Origin: Spirochaetia bacterium
Lineage (GTDB): Bacteria > Spirochaetota > Spirochaetia > JABMQR01
Reading direction: 5' to 3'
DNA: 9,157 nucleotides
NCBI GenBank assembly: GCA_016784705.1
Contig: JADHUD010000082.1
Coordinates: 1 to 9,157 of the forward strand
Shown here: positions 5,875-9,157 of the stretch, piece after piece
Layout: each line of letters starts with the position of its first letter
How positions within the stretch are numbered: position 1 is the first letter of the stretch
The notes under the pieces: model-generated
What the model saw: the letters and a program-made list of their open reading frames with translations, nothing else
What the model was told of the DNA's origin: nothing
The model's database searches: none
Position numbers and translations under genes: made by a program

Positions 5875-7184
5875 TACTTATCCTCTTTATTTAACTCCGG
5901 CCAGTACTTCATAACTAAATCTGTCTTTAATCCAGTTTCTTCCGGAGCAAAACATTCAGATAATATCTGCCACCCTAAATCTAGAGCTTTTTCCAATGGA
6001 ATATTAACAGATAATTCCATCATCTCCAACTCAAATTTTTCACCAAAATTCAGGAGTTTATCATCCCAATCTGACATTTGAAATCCCATTGATTTTTTCT
6101 CAAGAGATTCTTTATAGGAAGCGTATAATTTAATCATTCCATCCATTAATGAACGGTGATCATCCCTTGTAGATTTGTTCACTTGCTGTTTCAACCTTGA
6201 TAGTGATCCGAAAGGTTCAATTCTTCCGTTTCTCAGATAGTATTGTCCCTCTGTAATGTAGCCCGTGTTATCAGGAACCGGATGGGTAACATCATCACCT
6301 GGCATTGTTGTTACTGCTAGTATGGTTACAGAACCTGCCCCTTCAAAATCCACAGCTTTTTCATATCTGGATGCAAGAGAACTGTATAAATCACCTGGAT
6401 ATCCACGATTTGAAGGTACCTGATCCATCGTTATTGCGATCTCTTTCAGAGAATCAGCAAAATTAGTCATATCAGTGAGAAGTACCAAAACTTTTTTACC
6501 CTGCAGTGCAAACTGCTCAGCTACTGCAAGAGAGATATCCGGAACTAATAAGCATTCGACGGTTGGATCTGATGCTGTATGAACAAAAAATATTGCTCGA
6601 TTCATAGCTCCGCTTGATTCCAGCTCTTCTTTAAAATAAAGGTAGTCATCAAACTTTAATCCCATTCCACCCAGTATGATTAAATCAACTTCAGCCTGCA
6701 TGGCTATTCTAGCTAAAAGTTCATTGTAGGGTTCACCTGAAACCGAAAAAATCGGAAGTTTCTGTGATTCTACGAGAGTATTAAAAATATCAATCATCGG
6801 TATACCGGTTCTGATCATATTCTTAGGGACAATTCTTTTTGCTGGATTTACTGATGGACCGCCAATTTCAATAAGATTTTCATCAAGAACCGGACCAAGG
6901 TCTCTTGGGTTCCCACTTCCATCAAATATCCTTCCTAAAAGATTTTCTGAAAAAGAAATTTTCATTGGCCTGTCAAGGAACCGTACTTCGTCACCTGTGG
7001 AAATGCCCCGTCCTCCGGCAAATACCTGTAACGATACAACTTTACCCTTTAATTTTATGATATTTGCCAGTGAAATTCCTTCTCTTGATGAAACCATAGC
7101 AAGATCGCCATTCTTTACTCCCTCGGCATTAACTGTAATAACATTACCCGAGATAGATTCAATTTTTGTATAAACTTTCTGCAT
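5874..7184 (-). CDS. ntpB: V-type ATPase subunit B (non-catalytic head chain)
   Basis: Subunit B (alias atpB) alternates with A in the hexameric head and contributes to the nucleotide interfaces without being the main catalytic chain. From the chosen ATG it has 436 residues. In place of a Walker A loop it has FSVSGEPYNELLARI (about 146-160), as expected of a non-catalytic B chain. Other marks are KRIVPKNMIRTGIPMIDIFN (116-135), LLTDMTNFADSLKEI (235-249), PSNRGYPGDLYSSLASRYEKA (257-277) and FGSLSRLKQQVNK (325-337). The frame continues 16 codons upstream to a TTG at 7232, but that extension is not family-like, has no ribosome site and lies in a predicted hairpin. MQKVYTKIESISGN matches the usual spirochaetal N-terminus, and GGCGG stands six bases before it. 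Its stop overlaps the ntpD start. Confidence 0.95.
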   Translation of the reverse strand: MQKVYTKIESISGNVITVNAEGVKNGDLAMVSSREGISLANIIKLKGKVVSLQVFAGGRGISTGDEVRFLDRPMKISFSENLLGRIFDGSGNPRDLGPVLDENLIEIGGPSVNPAKRIVPKNMIRTGIPMIDIFNTLVESQKLPIFSVSGEPYNELLARIAMQAEVDLIILGGMGLKFDDYLYFKEELESSGAMNRAIFFVHTASDPTVECLLVPDISLAVAEQFALQGKKVLVLLTDMTNFADSLKEIAITMDQVPSNRGYPGDLYSSLASRYEKAVDFEGAGSVTILAVTTMPGDDVTHPVPDNTGYITEGQYYLRNGRIEPFGSLSRLKQQVNKSTRDDHRSLMDGMIKLYASYKESLEKKSMGFQMSDWDDKLLNFGEKFELEMMELSVNIPLEKALDLGWQILSECFAPEETGLKTDLVMKYWPELNKEDK

Positions 7185-7190
7185 ACCTAA

Positions 7191-7195
7191 CCGCC
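7191..7195 (-). promoter_or_regulatory. Weak Shine-Dalgarno that decides the ntpB start
   Basis: GGCGG (one mismatch from GGAGG) is six bases before the ATG at 7184 on the minus strand. It supports that start over the in-frame TTG at 7232, which has no such site. Confidence 0.45.
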
Positions 7196-7219
7196 TGTCA
7201 GTCTTCTCATAGTAAGAAT

Positions 7220-7255
7220 GGAGGATTTCCAAAACATTTTTTTGAAATATCCACC
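7220..7255 (-). repeat. Imperfect hairpin in the ntpA-ntpB junction
   Basis: In the minus-strand transcript GGTGGATATTTCAAAA (7255-7240) can pair with TTTTGGAAATCCTCC (7234-7220) around a 5-nt AAATG loop. This gives about 14 pairs, including one G-U, with one mismatch and one bulged A. It begins 10 bases after the ntpA stop and ends 35 bases before the ntpB ATG. There is no T-tract after it, so it is not a terminator. It could be a processing or stability element. The 3' arm contains CCTCC, which resembles an anti-Shine-Dalgarno sequence. Confidence 0.4.
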
Positions 7256-7265
7256 TTTCAGTTCT

Positions 7266-8996
7266 CTATTTTTCAATCCGTAATTTTGCCTTCACTTTAT
7301 TCATTAGAGATTCTTCAGTCTGTTTAAATGAATCTGATTCCCAAGAAAAACTATTCCAATCTATAAATGTCTGTCTAAGCTGATTGAAAAAAGATCTTGC
7401 TTCCTGTTTTGTAGAGAGTGAAAACTTAGCTTTCAGTATTTCATACATAACATTAAAAATATATTTCTGCCGTTCAATGGAAACAGAACCGTCGATAAGA
7501 TCAAATGAATCCTGCTGAAGATATACACTGTCAAGAAATTCAGATTTTTGGAAAATAATATAATCATCAAGGCTGGTTCCCTCTTCACCTACAACTTTCA
7601 TCATCTGATTGACTTCTTCACCCCTGAACAGTATGTGACGGGCTAGATCGGTTTTACCTTTCTCAATAATTCCTTTATACTTAGTCCAGCTCTCAAGCGG
7701 ATTAATAGCAGGATATTTTCTGGCATCAGAACGTTCCCTGGATAAACCGTGAAAAGCCCCCACAACTTTCAGCGTAGCTTGGGTAACCGGCTCTTCAAAG
7801 TTTCCTCCTGCAGGACTGACTGTCCCGCCAATTGTTACTGAACCTGTACTTCCGTCATATAATCGTACTAATCCGGCTCTTTCATAGAAACTTGCTATAG
7901 TTGACTCAAGGTAGGCAGGAAACGCTTCATCACCCGGGATTTCTTCAAGACGACCAGACATTTCACGCATAGCTTGTGCCCAACGTGAGGTAGAATCAGC
8001 AAGAAGAAGTACATTAAGTCCCATTTGACGATAGTACTCAGCCATAGTAACCGCTGTATAGACAGAAGCCTCACGAGCTGCTACCGGCATCGAACTGGTG
8101 TTGCAGATAATAATAGTTCTTTCCATCAGTGATTTTCCGGTTCTGGGGTCAGTCAGTTCCGGGAATTCAATGAGTGTATCTACAACTTCACCTGCACGTT
8201 CTCCGCATGCAGCAATAATAACTATATCGACGTCTGCATTTTTACTGGTTATTTGTTGTAATACAGTCTTTCCTGCACCAAATGGTCCTGGAATACAAAA
8301 AGTTCCACCAAGAGCAACCGGCAGAAAAGTATCAACAATACGAACTTTTGTTGTCATCGGTTCAACCGGTTTTAATCTTTCTTCATAATTTCTAATAGGC
8401 TTTTTGATTGGCCATGTAAATATCATGGTGACTGAATGATCAACACCACGTGGATCTGTCAGCACCGCAATCTCATCATAAGCTGAATAAAGGCCCTTTG
8501 GCAGAATCATCTTAACGGTAAAATCTTCCTGTGCAAAACCGAAGGGCACCATAATCCTATGCTGAAAAATCCCCTCCGGCACAACTCCAAGTGTATATGC
8601 CGGCTGCACAATATCACCTTTTTTAACTTTAGGTGTAAATTCCCATTTTTTATCAGGTATGGCGTTCATATAGATACCGCGCTGAAGAAAAAATCCGCAT
8701 TTTTCCGCCAAATCAGCAAGTGGATTCTGCAGACCGTCGTAAACCTGACTAAGCAGTCCTGGTCCAAGGTCTACACTGAGCTGCTCTCCGGTAAATTCAA
8801 CAACATCTCCAACACCTATACCGTTTGTCATTTCAAAAACCTGCAAAGCTGCACTATTACCAGTAACTCGAATAACCTCAGCTTTAAGTCTTTTTTCATC
8901 AAGAACTATATAACCAACCTCGTTTTGTGAAATATTACCTGAAAATTCCACAGTTGCCATATTCCCATTAATTCCAACTATTTTCCCAGTATTCAT
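7266..8996 (-). CDS. ntpA: V-type ATPase catalytic subunit A
   Basis: Subunit A (alias atpA) is the catalytic chain of the A3B3 head, coupling ATP hydrolysis or synthesis to ion transport. At 576 residues it has the usual length. In order: a beta-barrel N-terminus (MNTGKIVGINGNMATVEFSG), the A-chain-specific non-homologous insert (about 110-190), Walker A GPFGAGKT (237-244, K243), the catalytic glutamate in GERAGE (E266), PVAAREASVYTAVTMAEYYRQMG (304-326), Walker B LLLADSTSRWA with D334, SGRLEEIPGDEAFPAYL (347-363), the GSVTIGGTVSPAGGNFEEPVTQ block (385-406) and a helical C-terminus. All catalytic residues are present. Its sequence closely resembles spirochaetal A chains. Upstream, GGAG lies nine bases before the ATG. 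It precedes ntpB by 81 bp and heads the recognisable ATPase genes in this window. Subunit E, normally earlier in such operons, would be beyond the right edge. Confidence 0.97.
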   Translation of the reverse strand: MNTGKIVGINGNMATVEFSGNISQNEVGYIVLDEKRLKAEVIRVTGNSAALQVFEMTNGIGVGDVVEFTGEQLSVDLGPGLLSQVYDGLQNPLADLAEKCGFFLQRGIYMNAIPDKKWEFTPKVKKGDIVQPAYTLGVVPEGIFQHRIMVPFGFAQEDFTVKMILPKGLYSAYDEIAVLTDPRGVDHSVTMIFTWPIKKPIRNYEERLKPVEPMTTKVRIVDTFLPVALGGTFCIPGPFGAGKTVLQQITSKNADVDIVIIAACGERAGEVVDTLIEFPELTDPRTGKSLMERTIIICNTSSMPVAAREASVYTAVTMAEYYRQMGLNVLLLADSTSRWAQAMREMSGRLEEIPGDEAFPAYLESTIASFYERAGLVRLYDGSTGSVTIGGTVSPAGGNFEEPVTQATLKVVGAFHGLSRERSDARKYPAINPLESWTKYKGIIEKGKTDLARHILFRGEEVNQMMKVVGEEGTSLDDYIIFQKSEFLDSVYLQQDSFDLIDGSVSIERQKYIFNVMYEILKAKFSLSTKQEARSFFNQLRQTFIDWNSFSWESDSFKQTEESLMNKVKAKLRIEK

Positions 8997-9067
8997 CTAG
9001 TACAACTCCAAATTGTTACTTTTTCTTCAATACACAATTAGTAAAGATGACTCTAATAATTACAACG

Positions 9068-9157
9068 CTATAAATTTGTATCCGTAGCTTGTATATTAGA
9101 GAATATGTTTTTAAAAGCTTTAAGACCTTGCTCTTTATTCTGAGCATTATGTCTTTC
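9068..9157 (-). CDS. C-terminal end of an upstream operon gene (possibly DUF2764-type), cut by the window edge
   Basis: On the minus strand the frame entering at 9157 codes for 29 residues, ERHNAQNKEQGLKAFKNIF and a short tail, before TAG at 9068, 71 bp upstream of ntpA. The residue mix (Ala, Gly, Gln, Glu, Asn) looks like a soluble helical protein end. In spirochaete and related V-ATPase operons a DUF2764-family protein commonly sits between subunits E and A, so that is my guess from position. The fragment is too short to recognise by sequence. A competing open frame (9156 down to 9016) is rich in Lys, Leu and Ile and looks less protein-like. Confidence 0.45.
   Translation of the reverse strand, partial: ERHNAQNKEQGLKAFKNIFSNIQATDTNL

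Noticed and set aside
7185..7232. 16-residue extension of NtpB from a TTG codon
   Set aside because: No ribosome site before it, the codon lies in a predicted hairpin, and related B chains begin at the MxxVYTKI position used here.
1..9157. tRNA or rRNA genes, CRISPR arrays, insertion sequences or prophage genes
   Set aside because: I saw no cloverleaf, regularly spaced repeats, transposase or integrase motifs. The window is filled by conserved housekeeping genes.

Overview
The window is chromosomal-looking, A+T-rich DNA in which every gene I can support lies on the minus strand, so it reads from right to left. From 9157 down to 1 it holds: the last codons of an unidentified gene, five genes of a V-type (A/V-type) rotary ATPase in the order A-B-D-I-K, a 259-bp spacer, ispG (gcpE) of the MEP isoprenoid pathway, and the 5' part of uvrA, which runs off the left edge. 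The gene order A-B-D-I-K without separate C, F or G genes is the compact layout known from spirochaetes such as Treponema and Borrelia. The A and B proteins read like spirochaetal V-ATPase chains. I infer a member of the Spirochaetota, but cannot name a genus.

V-ATPase block (2891-8996). ntpA (catalytic head), ntpB (non-catalytic head), ntpD (central stalk), ntpI (stator/ion channel) and ntpK (c-ring proteolipid) are packed with spacings of 81, -1, 1 and 49 bp, which indicates one transcript. NtpK keeps the Thr, Gln, Tyr and Glu side chains that bind Na+ in the Enterococcus hirae ring, so the enzyme may be Na+-coupled. The two wider junctions (A-B and I-K) each contain an inverted repeat that could fold in the mRNA.

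Spacer (2632-2890). This gene-free stretch is rich in dyads. It has a 70-nt near-perfect hairpin flanked by A/T tracts just upstream of ispG, a 24-bp palindrome, and an 8+8-bp inverted repeat overlapping the -35 of a good sigma70-like promoter. An extended -10 sits directly before the ispG ATG. Its predicted start point falls on the start codon, so one ispG transcript could be leaderless.

ispG-uvrA (1-2631). The two genes overlap by 20 bp and are probably co-transcribed. They join isoprenoid-precursor synthesis to nucleotide excision repair, a positional link without an obvious shared pathway. Nothing here amounts to a clearly new multi-gene system. The most interesting material is the regulatory architecture upstream of ispG and the small intercistronic structures in the ATPase operon.
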